Shown here: positions 18,691 to 26,838 of the stretch, in pieces
How positions within the stretch are numbered: position 1 is the first letter of the stretch
Layout: the number at the start of each line of letters is the position of its first letter
Source: Brevibacillus panacihumi
Lineage (GTDB): Bacteria; Bacillota; Bacilli; Brevibacillales; Brevibacillaceae
DNA: 64,000 nt
Assembly: GCF_003710985.1 (NCBI RefSeq)
Contig: NZ_RHHT01000062.1
Coordinates: forward strand, 1 to 64,000
Direction: 5' to 3'
Notes under the pieces: model-generated
Seen by the model: the letters and a program-made list of their open reading frames with translations, nothing else
What the model was told of the DNA's origin: nothing
Database searches by the model: none
Translations under genes and position numbers: made by a program

Positions 18691-18760
18691 TGTCTAAAAT
18701 GACGGAAATACAAGTAATAACGAGATTTATGACGTGAATTCAAGTTATTTCGAGATAAAG
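18679..18760. promoter_or_regulatory. Immunity operator region
   Basis: Two repeat families. First, G(T/A)CGGA(T/A)ATACAA at 18,679-18,691 and 18,701-18,713. Second, CAAGT(A/T)AT..CGAGAT at 18,711-18,730 and 18,741-18,760, exactly 30 bp apart and so on one face of the helix. The segment separates the divergent immR and cro genes. A related copy lies in the 3' end of cro (19,032-19,066). Confidence 0.6.
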
Positions 18761-18836
18761 CGTGTTTTTGCTAGAATTTAAGATTTTACAATATGTCGTG
18801 AATACCGTACATTTACATCAACGGAGGTGAACAGGA

Positions 18837-19073
18837 ATGCTGGATAAAAAAGCATTGGGCAGAACTATCAAGAAGACGCGAACAGAGAAAAAGCTCAAAC
18901 AAGTTGACGTTTCAGCGGTTACTGGGCTTTCAAGAAACTATATATCTGATATTGAGAATGGTAGATATATGCCTAGTGTCGAGGCACTTTCAAGGTTAGC
19001 TGCTTGTCTGGACATGGATTTAAATTTGCTCAAAATGACGGAAATACAAGTTATTACTGAGTTTAAGGAGTGA
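18837..19073 (+). CDS. cro: Cro-like XRE regulator
   Basis: 78 residues, almost entirely an XRE helix-turn-helix (about 8-62, KQVDVSAVTGLSRNYISDIE). Divergent from immR, as expected for the lytic-side regulator. GGAGGTGAACAGG precedes the ATG. Its last codons contain an exact 20-base copy of a sequence in the operator region (19,032-19,051 and 18,696-18,715). Confidence 0.85.
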   Translation: MLDKKALGRTIKKTRTEKKLKQVDVSAVTGLSRNYISDIENGRYMPSVEALSRLAACLDMDLNLLKMTEIQVITEFKE

Positions 19074-19077
19074 TGGC

Positions 19078-19416
19078 ATGGATAGGCGAGACTCTCCAGG
19101 ATACCTCTTCAGCCAAGCGATTGACGCTCTGCGCAATCAACTCAAAGAGGAACTGCGGGAAGAATTGCGCGCGGACTTGGAGGCAGCACCTGGCCGCACA
19201 ATCTCTTTCACGGAAGCCTGCGAATACCTGCAGATGTCCGAATACACGCTCCGGCGGCTGTGCCGGGAGAAGCGGATTCCGCATCGGACATATGGCGCAG
19301 ACGGCTCGAAGAACCCGAGGTACTGGTTTAGCACGGCAAGTTTGGATCGGTGGATTCGGGAGCAAGAAGAATTGAATTACCGGGTGAAGGGGAGGAACGA
19401 GGCATGGAATACTTAG
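19078..19416 (+). CDS. Excisionase-fold helix-turn-helix protein
   Basis: 112 residues. A charged, coiled-coil-like N-terminus (LRNQLKEELREELRADLE) precedes a MerR/excisionase-type HTH at about 42-100 (SFTEACEYLQMSEYTLRRLCREKRIP, then W-F and LDRWIRE). It starts four bases after cro, with AAGGAG. Its role may be early regulation; the gene at attR is a better Xis candidate by position. Confidence 0.7.
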   Translation: MDRRDSPGYLFSQAIDALRNQLKEELREELRADLEAAPGRTISFTEACEYLQMSEYTLRRLCREKRIPHRTYGADGSKNPRYWFSTASLDRWIREQEELNYRVKGRNEAWNT

Positions 19417-19883
19417 CGGCTCATATCAGGGAAACAGCTGACATCGCTGGTGGTTACCTCACAGGTACGTTGTTCGTTGAAGGCGAGGTGGTTGGCCTGC
19501 AGCGTCAAAACGGCGAGGAGATCCTGCTGGATGATACCTACTTGATCGAGGTGCGTAACGATGACGCGTACCAACAAATCACGATCCAGGAAGCGTTGAC
19601 CGCCATAACGGGCGAAGGCTGGCCGTTGTATGCGGGCCTCTACGCAAGAGTGAAAAGAGGGCAAAAGGAAATGAGCACCCACAGCAAACGGGCCATATGG
19701 CTCGCGATTAACTCGGAACACGGCGACCGCCTAGTGGAGATCACACAGGAACACACTGCACTGGCTCGTGACTTGGCCGTCAACAAGCATCTGACAGGCG
19801 CGGAAAAGGAATCGTACAAAGCGCGCATTGAGCAGTTGCGTCAGGAGCGGGAGACGATCTTGCAGCAATTTGAGGGGAGGTGA
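19404..19883 (+). CDS. Uncharacterised early phage protein
   Basis: 159 residues, not recognised. The N-terminal half is beta-rich (YLTGTLFVEGEVVGLQRQNGEE...), and the C-terminal 60 residues look like a helical hairpin (ALARDLAVNKHLTGAEKESYKARIEQLRQERETI). It overlaps the previous gene by 13 bases. The start is fixed by GGGGAGGAACGAGGC. Confidence 0.7.
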   Translation: MEYLAAHIRETADIAGGYLTGTLFVEGEVVGLQRQNGEEILLDDTYLIEVRNDDAYQQITIQEALTAITGEGWPLYAGLYARVKRGQKEMSTHSKRAIWLAINSEHGDRLVEITQEHTALARDLAVNKHLTGAEKESYKARIEQLRQERETILQQFEGR

Positions 19884-19889
19884 GTGGGG

Positions 19890-20042
19890 ATGGATCAAAA
19901 AACTACAGCTGCCGTCAATGAAGTAACTCAGGCTATTTGTTCATTGATACACGACAAGAGCAAAAGCAGCTCGGCAGACGACCAAGCGCAACTGCCGAGT
20001 TTGATTGTTGCATTAGCTATTCTTGTTCGGTTTCAACCTTAA
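19890..20042 (+). CDS. Small early phage protein (50 residues)
   Basis: ATG at 19,890 preceded by GGGGAGGTGAG. The product begins MDQKTTAAVNEVTQAICSLI, has a Ser-rich middle, and ends in a hydrophobic LIVALAILVRFQP. Function unknown. Its 3' end overlaps the convergent gene at 20,017-20,238 by 26 bases. Confidence 0.5.
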   Translation: MDQKTTAAVNEVTQAICSLIHDKSKSSSADDQAQLPSLIVALAILVRFQP

Positions 20043-20238
20043 AGTTACCAAGCATGACGTCATTAACTGATAACGCAATAGTTTTGTAAAGTTTAGAAAT
20101 TTCTTGAGCACGCATATGGTTGTATTTATTTAACTCCTCAACAGATGCGTAAGTACCTTTTCCTGGGAAAACTATAGCACCCTTTTCTATCGCAGCTATA
20201 GTGATTTCCTTAGCAATTTCAGCGAAATTCTGTGACAT
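20017..20238 (-). CDS. Reverse-strand small protein (73 residues)
   Basis: Not recognised. It begins MSQNFAEIAKEITIAAIEKG and contains VFPGKGTYASVEELNKYNHM. A strong ribosome site, AAGGAGGTGAGACC, precedes the ATG. It runs against the early genes, so it may be expressed in the lysogen. A longer open frame to 20,691 exists but has no start signal. Confidence 0.65.
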   Translation of the reverse strand: MSQNFAEIAKEITIAAIEKGAIVFPGKGTYASVEELNKYNHMRAQEISKLYKTIALSVNDVMLGNFKVETEQE

Positions 20239-20328
20239 GGTCTCACCTCCTTCCAGTTTGGTTTGGTAAGTCTGGACAACTTCCATTTCGACAGAAAGGT
20301 GGAAAATCCTACAAATGGAGGTGATAGG

Positions 20329-20460
20329 GTGCACGATGACAGACTCGAACGGCTGGCCACGTACTTTGTTTACCACCGGATCAGGGAGCGATACGAAATC
20401 ACTTTTGAAACATTTGTTCAGAGGGTGCAAACAGGTGCCTTGGAAGCATATCTCGCATGA
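20329..20460 (+). CDS. Small early phage protein (43 residues)
   Basis: GTG start eight bases after GGAGGTGAT. It is helical and charged (DDRLERLATYFVYHRIRERYEI ... FVQRVQTGALEAYLA in fragments). Unknown function; it sits 15 bases before the next small gene. Confidence 0.55.
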   Translation: MHDDRLERLATYFVYHRIRERYEITFETFVQRVQTGALEAYLA

Positions 20461-20475
20461 GGGGAGGAAAAGGGG

Positions 20476-20640
20476 ATGAAGAACACGGCAAATCTGGCTA
20501 CGCCAGCGGAGATGGTCGAGGACATTTTGACAGACCCGATCCTGCAAAGCCGGATCTGCGCAGACGCGTTTATTGGGCTGCTGATTATGGCAAACATGCC
20601 TGAAAATGAAAAGCCCACCTGCTTCCAACAGGTGGGATAG
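20476..20640 (+). CDS. Small early phage protein (54 residues)
   Basis: ATG at 20,476 with GGGGAGGAAAAGG before it. The product contains TPAEMVEDILTDPILQSRI and a hydrophobic AFIGLLIMANM. Function unknown. The last codons form a CCCACCTG/CAGGTGGG hairpin with a T-run only on the minus strand. Confidence 0.55.
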   Translation: MKNTANLATPAEMVEDILTDPILQSRICADAFIGLLIMANMPENEKPTCFQQVG

Positions 20641-20691
20641 AACGGTCATTTCCAATCGTCTTGCCGGACCAGGGAAATGACAACCGAACAA

Positions 20692-20762
20692 CGGAGGACA
20701 AGCCTCGCTACAAATATTATAGCCAAATATTCGAAAATGTATACATAAAAGTTTGTCCTCCG
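20692..20762. promoter_or_regulatory. Flanked AT-rich regulatory segment
   Basis: A perfect 10-bp inverted repeat, CGGAGGACAA (20,692-20,701) and TTGTCCTCCG (20,753-20,762), brackets an AT-rich stretch with TATAGCC...TATACAT boxes. The 142-base gap 20,641-20,782 contains no gene. It may be an operator pair around a promoter for the 20,783-24,506 genes. Confidence 0.4.
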
Positions 20763-20782
20763 ATCAAAAAGGAGTGTTTGGG

Positions 20783-21088
20783 ATGACCAAAGCCGAAGTT
20801 GGGCTGTTTGACACAATTTTAGAATGGTCAAAAGAATTGGGAGTAGATCATACCGAATTCTTCACGCCTGAAGGTTTCCACTTTTTTGACTGGTGGGAAA
20901 AGTTGGTTTCATGCATGACGCTTGAAGAAGTCGAGGTTTATTTAAGTATCCCGGAACCCCAAGGGGAAAAAGTGGGGCTTATATACAAGAAGCTGACAAA
21001 AACCGCAATTGCCCATCGAGATCGATTGGTATTGGCAGTAGAGGAAGGAGCGGTGCTAAATGCAAAAGCAGAACAATGCGCTGGATGA
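20783..21088 (+). CDS. Uncharacterised phage protein
   Basis: 101 residues, not recognised; acidic and aromatic-rich at the start (GVDHTEFFTPEGFHFFDWWEK), then helical. The start is set by AAGGAGTGTTTGGG. It overlaps the next gene by 29 bases, so the two are probably coupled. Confidence 0.6.
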   Translation: MTKAEVGLFDTILEWSKELGVDHTEFFTPEGFHFFDWWEKLVSCMTLEEVEVYLSIPEPQGEKVGLIYKKLTKTAIAHRDRLVLAVEEGAVLNAKAEQCAG

Positions 21089-21350
21089 CTTCAAGACGTT
21101 CATGAGCCAGATAGAATGGCTTTGCCAACATCTAAGGCTAAATTTGGATGACTATACAAGCTCGTATGACTTCTTCCGGGATGTAATGGGCAGAGTCTCT
21201 GTTGGTACACTCCAGTCACTCGATACGATGATGGGCGACGATTACTTGCATGATGATCTATTGGGTGAGATGCACCGCGCAGTACGCTCACGATTACAAG
21301 AGCTTCGACCGACTGTTTCCTTGGCCGGAGAAAGTGGGTGGTCAGCATGA
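21060..21350 (+). CDS. Uncharacterised phage protein
   Basis: 96 residues, not recognised; a helical, acidic protein (LDDFKTFMSQIEWLCQHLRL). GGAAGGAGCGG precedes the ATG. It overlaps its neighbours at both ends (29 and 4 bases), as expected in a tightly packed early operon. Confidence 0.6.
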   Translation: MQKQNNALDDFKTFMSQIEWLCQHLRLNLDDYTSSYDFFRDVMGRVSVGTLQSLDTMMGDDYLHDDLLGEMHRAVRSRLQELRPTVSLAGESGWSA

Positions 21351-21592
21351 GTAAAGCTGAGGATCGGAACCTTGAGGCAGAGTACCAAAAAATCTGCCAC
21401 AGAGCTGCAGAGGGAGATTTAGTTGCCCTGGCACTTATGAACATCATCAATGCAGCATTGGAAGACAAAATTTCTGACGATCAATTGCGTATGGTCAGGG
21501 ATGTGTGTAAACGGGAAAGCATTGCGGCAGGGTATAAGTTATTCTTGGAATTTTACAGGCAATCGTTACAAGAGGGGGCTGTGACAGCTTGA
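21347..21592 (+). CDS. Uncharacterised phage protein
   Basis: 81 residues, helical, not recognised (AEYQKICHRAAEGDLVALALMNIIN). The ATG overlaps the preceding stop as ATGA, and its own stop overlaps the TTG start of the replication initiator. It may be a small replication accessory, judged by position only. Confidence 0.6.
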   Translation: MSKAEDRNLEAEYQKICHRAAEGDLVALALMNIINAALEDKISDDQLRMVRDVCKRESIAAGYKLFLEFYRQSLQEGAVTA

Positions 21593-22374
21593 GCATTTTT
21601 AGGGTAAGGAAGAACGACAACTACGTCGTGATGAATAAGACAGCCTTACGTGATGAGCGTTTGAGTTGGAAAGCAAAAGGGATCATCGCTTACATGCTGT
21701 CATTGCCAGATGACTGGACATTCGTTCTGGATGAGCTTTCGCAGCATGCTGCTGACGGTAAGGATAGTCTGAGAGCCGGGTTGAAGGAATTAAAGCAATT
21801 TGGCTATCTTCACCGATTCCCGATAAAAGAAAACGGCAAGATCGTCAAGTGGGAGACACATGTTTACGAAACGCCACAGGAGGTTCTTCCAGAAGAGGAG
21901 AAACCACAAAAGGAAATGCCACAAGTGGAAAAACCAGAAGTGGAAATTCCACAAATGGAAGAACCACTAGTGGGAAATCCAACGCTACTAAGTATTAATA
22001 ATACTAAGTATTTATCTTTACTAAGTAATAATAAAAATATTGTCCCTTTTGCTGAAATCATCGACTACCTAAACCAAAAGGCGGGAACAAGCTATCGGCC
22101 AACCAGCAAAAAAACACAGCAGCTTATCACTGCCCGATGGAACGAAGGGTTTCGCCTGGATGATTTCAAGCGAGTTATCGATAACAAGTCGGCTGAATGG
22201 TTGAAAGACCCTGGATGGTCAAAATACCTTCGACCTGAGACGCTTTTTTCACCAAAGTTTGAAGGTTATCTCAATCAAAAGCCTTTCAGCAAAGGAGGGA
22301 ACCTCAGTGGAGCCAATCCGGGAGTCCTTGCCCCAGATCGTGAGGAGCTGTATCGAAAAGCAGGGATCAAGTGA
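21589..22374 (+). CDS. Phage replication initiator
   Basis: 261 residues. The N-terminal winged helix (about 1-85) resembles replisome organisers: FRVRKNDNYVVMNKTALRD ... LSWKAKGIIAYMLSLPDDW. A Pro/Glu repeat linker follows (106-131). The C-terminal part (155-230, EIIDYLNQKAGTSYRPTSKK ... WSKYLRPETLF) is the conserved phage C-terminal domain found in such proteins. TTG start overlapping the previous stop. It is expected to bind the phage origin, which appears to lie within its own gene, and to recruit the DnaC-like loader encoded next. Confidence 0.85.
   Translation: MSIFRVRKNDNYVVMNKTALRDERLSWKAKGIIAYMLSLPDDWTFVLDELSQHAADGKDSLRAGLKELKQFGYLHRFPIKENGKIVKWETHVYETPQEVLPEEEKPQKEMPQVEKPEVEIPQMEEPLVGNPTLLSINNTKYLSLLSNNKNIVPFAEIIDYLNQKAGTSYRPTSKKTQQLITARWNEGFRLDDFKRVIDNKSAEWLKDPGWSKYLRPETLFSPKFEGYLNQKPFSKGGNLSGANPGVLAPDREELYRKAGIK
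21904..22045 (+). other. Candidate phage replication origin inside the initiator gene
   Basis: Five consecutive 15-base repeats start at 21,904, 21,919, 21,934, 21,949 and 21,964, with a partial sixth at 21,979. Each begins CCA, most contain GTGG or ATGG, and they encode PQVEK-like pentapeptides. Directly after comes an AT-rich stretch with three TACTAAGTA copies (21,986, 22,002, 22,019). Iterons plus an unwinding element inside the initiator gene is the arrangement of lambda O and many Gram-positive phage origins. Confidence 0.65.
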
Positions 22375-23134
22375 GCGGAACTGCCTTTATTGCGGCCGTC
22401 TGATCAAGCCCATAGAGTTGAAATCAGAGCTGCTTGGAAATTTTCGCGTAACTCCAGCGTGTAAGTGTGAAGCCGAAAAAGAGATGGCTGATATCAAACG
22501 CTACGAGCGGGCTAAGCGTAACGGTGAGATTCACGAATATAGCGACGATGACCAAATGGTTAGGCATGCAACCCTCAAGGGCTATCATGCAACGCCTGGA
22601 ACGATGCGAGGGCAACAGGTCATACAGAGTTTCACGGAGGATTTTTCCAACTGGGGAGCTAAAGGCGTATACCTTTTTGGGGACAACGGTTTAGGGAAAA
22701 GCCACCTACTGTCAGCGGCAGCCAAGGAGCTACGAAGCCAGGGCCAGAGTGTCATCTACACGACGGCAAAGCTGCTGATTTCACACACGAGAAAGCCAAA
22801 CAGTAAATGGGATTACCTGCACGCTTATAAAGCGGCGGATGTCCTGATCATTGATGAGATGGGTGCAGAGGTTCCCGCTGACTGGGAAATGGGAGAGCTG
22901 TTCACGGTATTAAACAGCAGGCAGAATCGTAAGCCCATCCTTTACGGATCCAACTTTACCGTAATGGAGCTGGAGGCGAGATTTGAGGAGAGACAGGCGG
23001 GTTGGGGAAAGCGGCTCATGGAGCGCATCATTGAATCAAGTGTTTTGGAAGAACTGACTGGAAGCAGCTACCGCTTTGATTTGCACGTTGAAAACACAGA
23101 GCAGCTACACAGGAGATTGATAGACCATGATTGA
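22307..23134 (+). CDS. DnaC/DnaI-like helicase loader
   Basis: AAA+ ATPase that loads DnaB on the phage origin. 275 residues from a GTG start behind AAAGGAGGG. It has a zinc site (Cys26-x2-Cys29 and Cys52-x-Cys54), Walker A GDNGLGKS (125-132) and Walker B VLIIDEMGAE. An arginine-rich segment near GWGKRLMERI is likely the AAA+ arginine finger. It overlaps the initiator gene upstream and dnaB downstream, so the three are coupled. Confidence 0.9.
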   Translation: MEPIRESLPQIVRSCIEKQGSSERNCLYCGRLIKPIELKSELLGNFRVTPACKCEAEKEMADIKRYERAKRNGEIHEYSDDDQMVRHATLKGYHATPGTMRGQQVIQSFTEDFSNWGAKGVYLFGDNGLGKSHLLSAAAKELRSQGQSVIYTTAKLLISHTRKPNSKWDYLHAYKAADVLIIDEMGAEVPADWEMGELFTVLNSRQNRKPILYGSNFTVMELEARFEERQAGWGKRLMERIIESSVLEELTGSSYRFDLHVENTEQLHRRLIDHD

Positions 23135-24506
23135 GGTTCTCGAACTGCCACACAGCGCAGAAGCGGAGCGGGCGGTGTTGGGTGCCATCTTCCGAAGGCC
23201 GCCTGCTATAACGAAAGTCATAGACGATCTGAAGCCAGAAGATCTTCACATTACCCGGAATCAAGTAATTTTTCAAGCTATGACTGAACTGTACGAAAAA
23301 GGCGATCCGGTGGACATAATCACAATGACCAACCATTTGCAAACCAAAAACATGCTGGATAATGCGGGTGGCGTGATGTATTTGACAGAGGTGGCTAGTT
23401 CCACCCCGACCGCCGAGAACATTGACTACTACGCAGCCATTGTTTTGCATAAGTCGCGTCGCAGGAAGTTGATTTTGAGCAACTACCAGGCATACAAAGA
23501 CAGCTTGGAAAACGAAAATGTGGACGAGGTACTGGCTCGAACGGAGAAAGTGGCACAAGAGCTGCGGGATCGCGGCAAGAAACGAGCCGTTCGCCCAATC
23601 AAAGAAATTGCATTGGAAGCGTACGAGGAGATTGATCGGACGTTTCAGCAGAGAGGGCGGACAACAGGGGTGCCTTCTGGTTATCCCGATTTGGACAAGA
23701 TGACGAGCGGGTTTCATAAGCAGGACCTGGTCATCCTAGCAGCACGGCCCTCAGTAGGAAAGACCGCATTTGCCTTAAATATTGCTCAGAATGCTGCCAG
23801 AAGTATAGCCGAACCGATCTTGATTTTCTCGCTGGAAATGAGTGGGGGAAAGCTGGTTACACGAATGGTAAGCGCGGAGGGCAATATCGACGCAACTAGG
23901 TTACGAACAGGATGGCTGGAGGAAGATGATTGGCAGAAATTAACCTATGCTATTGGCAGAGTCACAAAGGCGAACATCTACATAGACGATACACCTGAGA
24001 TTGCCCTTGGAGAGCTGCGTTCAAAATGCCGGAGCATGAAGCAACAGGAAGGCCTTGGACTGGTCATCATCGATTACCTCACCAAAATCAAAATGGACAA
24101 GCATGGGCGCAACCGTCAGGAGGAAGTATCCGAGATCGTTCGTACGCTCAAGAGCATGGCGAGAGAGTTGGACGTGCCGGTAATTGCTCTTTCCCAGCTA
24201 AGCCGCGGTGTAGAGCAACGGCAAGATAAACGACCGATGATGAGCGATCTCCGCGAGTCTGGACAGATCGAGCAGGAAGCGGACTTAGTTGCGTTCCTGT
24301 ACCGGGATGACTATTACGACAAGGAAACGGAAAGCAAAAACATTGTTGAAGTCATCATCTCGAAGCAGCGCAATGGACCAACCGGGACCGTGGAGCTGGC
24401 TTTCCTGAAGGAGTATAACAAATTCGTCAGTTTGGATCATCGCTTCGGACGGCAGGCAAGTAACGATGACTATCAAGATGAACGCGACCTGACGTGGCGA
24501 TCATAA
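23127..24506 (+). CDS. dnaB: Replicative DNA helicase, DnaB family
   Basis: 459 residues. The N-terminal collar domain (1-120) starts PHSAEAERAVLGAIF. The RecA-like motor domain (175-450) contains ARPSVGKT (206-213), a Walker B ending LVIIDYL, and the DLRESGQIEQEAD segment typical of DnaB. It unwinds duplex DNA 5' to 3' at the fork. The start overlaps the loader stop by eight bases. A phage-owned helicase suggests partly host-independent replication. Confidence 0.95.
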   Translation: MIEVLELPHSAEAERAVLGAIFRRPPAITKVIDDLKPEDLHITRNQVIFQAMTELYEKGDPVDIITMTNHLQTKNMLDNAGGVMYLTEVASSTPTAENIDYYAAIVLHKSRRRKLILSNYQAYKDSLENENVDEVLARTEKVAQELRDRGKKRAVRPIKEIALEAYEEIDRTFQQRGRTTGVPSGYPDLDKMTSGFHKQDLVILAARPSVGKTAFALNIAQNAARSIAEPILIFSLEMSGGKLVTRMVSAEGNIDATRLRTGWLEEDDWQKLTYAIGRVTKANIYIDDTPEIALGELRSKCRSMKQQEGLGLVIIDYLTKIKMDKHGRNRQEEVSEIVRTLKSMARELDVPVIALSQLSRGVEQRQDKRPMMSDLRESGQIEQEADLVAFLYRDDYYDKETESKNIVEVIISKQRNGPTGTVELAFLKEYNKFVSLDHRFGRQASNDDYQDERDLTWRS

Positions 24507-24609
24507 AATTGATGAAAGTAGCCCAAGACTATGACCATTTGTATTAAAAGGATTTACCTTAAAGGGTAGATGCACTTACTCAAGCGCTCATCCAGGGGGA
24601 GGGAAAGAT

Positions 24610-25383
24610 TTGGACAAGCTTGTGTTCATTGAAAACGGCAGAGTGATTACAGATAGCCTAATTGTGGCGGAAACATTTATGAAAAATCATTCAGATGTTC
24701 TCCGCGATATACGGAATCTTGGTTGCAGCGAAGAATTTCGACTAAGCAATTTTGCAGAGTCATTCTACATCAACCAACAAAGAAGACAGATGCCAAAGGT
24801 TGATATGACCCGAGATGGTTTTACGTTTCTGGTTATGGGCTATACCGGGAAAGAAGCAGATCGGTTCAAAGAGGACTATATCAAAGCGTTTAATCTGCTT
24901 GAAAAGTCGCTCCGATCAACTCAACAGCAAATGTCTGCAATGGAGATGGTCGCATTCTTGGCAAATCAGGCTGTCCAGAAGGAAAAAGAGGATGCGCGAC
25001 GGGATCAGGAACTCATGGCGCTAAAGAGTGGATTTGACGCCATAACCGACAATCTGACAGCTGTGCCTGATGCATCTAAGGTTGTTGATCTGATCAACGA
25101 ATACTCCCGCTGGACTCGGATGGGCCACAACGAGATATACAACCGCATCTATGACATTATGAAGGATCAACACGGTATCAGTGTACTCGAGCGTGTGCAG
25201 CGTGAGCGGGAAAAAATTAATGCTGAACGAATTGAGAAGACCGGCAGACCATACGCCGAGTCCACGCTAAAGAAAATGGTGAACGGGATCGACGTCATGG
25301 TTCGCATGGGCGTCCTGGACAAATTTCATACGATTCTAGTCGGAATGTTGGCAAAAGCAAAACGGGAACGAATCTTTTACTAA
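24610..25383 (+). CDS. Rha-family phage regulatory protein
   Basis: 257 residues. The N-terminal Rha domain (about 5-95) is recognisable: VFIENGRVITDSLIVAE, NHSDVLRDIRNL and MTRDGFTFLVMGYTGKEA. A coiled-coil region and a C-terminal domain follow (WTRMGHNEIYNRIYDIMKD). Rha proteins are linked to phage regulation and host interference; the mechanism here is unknown. TTG start behind GGGGGAGGGAAAG. The 103-base gap before it may hold a promoter. Confidence 0.8.
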   Translation: MDKLVFIENGRVITDSLIVAETFMKNHSDVLRDIRNLGCSEEFRLSNFAESFYINQQRRQMPKVDMTRDGFTFLVMGYTGKEADRFKEDYIKAFNLLEKSLRSTQQQMSAMEMVAFLANQAVQKEKEDARRDQELMALKSGFDAITDNLTAVPDASKVVDLINEYSRWTRMGHNEIYNRIYDIMKDQHGISVLERVQREREKINAERIEKTGRPYAESTLKKMVNGIDVMVRMGVLDKFHTILVGMLAKAKRERIFY

Positions 25384-25407
25384 TCCAAAAAACAAGGGGA
25401 GATTTAC

Positions 25408-26049
25408 ATGACAAACTACAAAATGATTGAATCCAGTGCTGTGGAAGTAATGCATCTGTTTGAAGTGATGAAAACATACGGGGTAACTTGCAGCCTGGAA
25501 CTAACTCGAGCAAAGGGGAATGATCCGTTCATTGGGAGCGCCGGGGTAAACGTAGATGTCGAGTGCCTCGAAGGGGAAGATGGAGATGTCCTTGTGGTGA
25601 AGTTGGGGGAAGCAGAATTTGCATTTGACACAGAAGACCACACTTTCGGCAAACTTGTTTCTGATCGCCAAATCATGATTAGTATTGTTGAGAAAGACGG
25701 GGAATATGCGGCCTGGTTTGATAGTGATATAGTCACTCCAGAAGGTATTGAAGAAGCCAATAACTATACCGACATCATAGTCGATACCGGAGTCTTCTCG
25801 GAAGAAGAAAAAGAACTGATCTACTTTCTGAGAAGCCTTGAATTTGACGATGTTTTGGATGCCGTTTCCGGGATCGAGTACGAGGTGGATCAGAGTAAGC
25901 AGAAAGCGGCAATCAACCTCCGAGAAGGGAACCAGCGGAATGCTCAAGCCTTCGATGAGAGGGTAGCCAGACTTACGCAGTTGGCCTACTTACTAGGTAA
26001 AGCGAACAGAGAGTATGTAGAGCATATTTATCCAGACATGGGGGAGTAA
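25408..26049 (+). CDS. Uncharacterised phage protein
   Basis: 213 residues, very acidic, not recognised. The first 110 residues are beta-rich (SLELTRAKGN, VDVECLEGEDGDVLVVKLG); the rest is helical and ends with a region like a tape of charged helices. AAGGGGAGATTTAC precedes the ATG. Possibly a DNA-mimic or regulatory protein, but only composition suggests this. Confidence 0.65.
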   Translation: MTNYKMIESSAVEVMHLFEVMKTYGVTCSLELTRAKGNDPFIGSAGVNVDVECLEGEDGDVLVVKLGEAEFAFDTEDHTFGKLVSDRQIMISIVEKDGEYAAWFDSDIVTPEGIEEANNYTDIIVDTGVFSEEEKELIYFLRSLEFDDVLDAVSGIEYEVDQSKQKAAINLREGNQRNAQAFDERVARLTQLAYLLGKANREYVEHIYPDMGE

Positions 26050-26119
26050 ATCTCATCCCCCTTTCCTTTCCAAAAGCCAAAGAATGAACAGATAAACTAA
26101 AATTTCGGGAGGTTGTTGT

Positions 26120-26824
26120 ATGAGCATCAGAGTAACGGTGTTTCATGGTGAGAATAAAGCTTTTTTGGAAATTGCAAAGCCAAATAACAAACAAGTCCTT
26201 CAAATCATTCGCGGAGTATTCGGGGTTTTCGGGTTTGGGTTTCCACAAGACGAGCAAGCAAAACCAATCTCCTTGCCAGAAGCAAAAGAGAATTTTGTAC
26301 CAAAGATTCTGTCAACCGAACTGACCAATGATTCTGCCAATACTAGCGAAGACAGCAAAAGCGACAACGAAATAGTGACAAAAATGCACTCGAAACAACT
26401 TCCTTATGTAAATTCGGCGAGAACGCTCTCTACACCGTTAGGAGAAAAACTGGGGCCATTGCTGGGGATCGTAGCCGACAAAGAGGTTGAAACCAATCAT
26501 CCCGAATCTGCTCCACCGGTAGATGATCAGATAACAAAGAACGAATCAACTAACAACGACATCAAAGTCATAAATGGCTTGGAACACTACCGTACGAGAG
26601 TGTACTGCAAGAATGCAGCCTGCGGTAAACGAAGCAATCGGTGGATACCCGTAAAACAAAAATCGATTCAATGCCCGCATTGCAAAACGATTCATGTAAG
26701 ACGAGACGCAACAGTCCAGGGATTCCCGAACCAAGATCAATTCGGGAATTTCTTCAAAGCAGATAATTTGTGGATCGGCAACCACAAGTCGCATGCAGAA
26801 AGGATTAAAAGTCCGATTCGATAA
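26120..26824 (+). CDS. Uncharacterised protein with a C-terminal zinc ribbon
   Basis: 234 residues. The first 50 residues look like a compact domain (IRVTVFHGENKAFLEIAKP). A low-complexity linker of about 90 residues follows. The C-terminal zinc ribbon has cysteines in YCKNAACGKRSN and IQCPHCKTIHV. GGAGGTTG precedes the ATG. Likely a nucleic-acid-binding accessory factor. Confidence 0.65.
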   Translation: MSIRVTVFHGENKAFLEIAKPNNKQVLQIIRGVFGVFGFGFPQDEQAKPISLPEAKENFVPKILSTELTNDSANTSEDSKSDNEIVTKMHSKQLPYVNSARTLSTPLGEKLGPLLGIVADKEVETNHPESAPPVDDQITKNESTNNDIKVINGLEHYRTRVYCKNAACGKRSNRWIPVKQKSIQCPHCKTIHVRRDATVQGFPNQDQFGNFFKADNLWIGNHKSHAERIKSPIR

Positions 26825-26838
26825 GAGGTGTTGCCGGG

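Noticed and set aside
20239-20691. N-terminal extension of the reverse 73-residue gene to 224 codons
   Set aside because: It runs opposite two small genes, has no start signal, and is Cys- and His-rich in a random-looking way. The real start has AAGGAGGTG.
21904-21993. CRISPR-like array (15-base periodic repeat)
   Set aside because: Repeats are contiguous without spacers, lie in a coding frame, and no cas gene is present.
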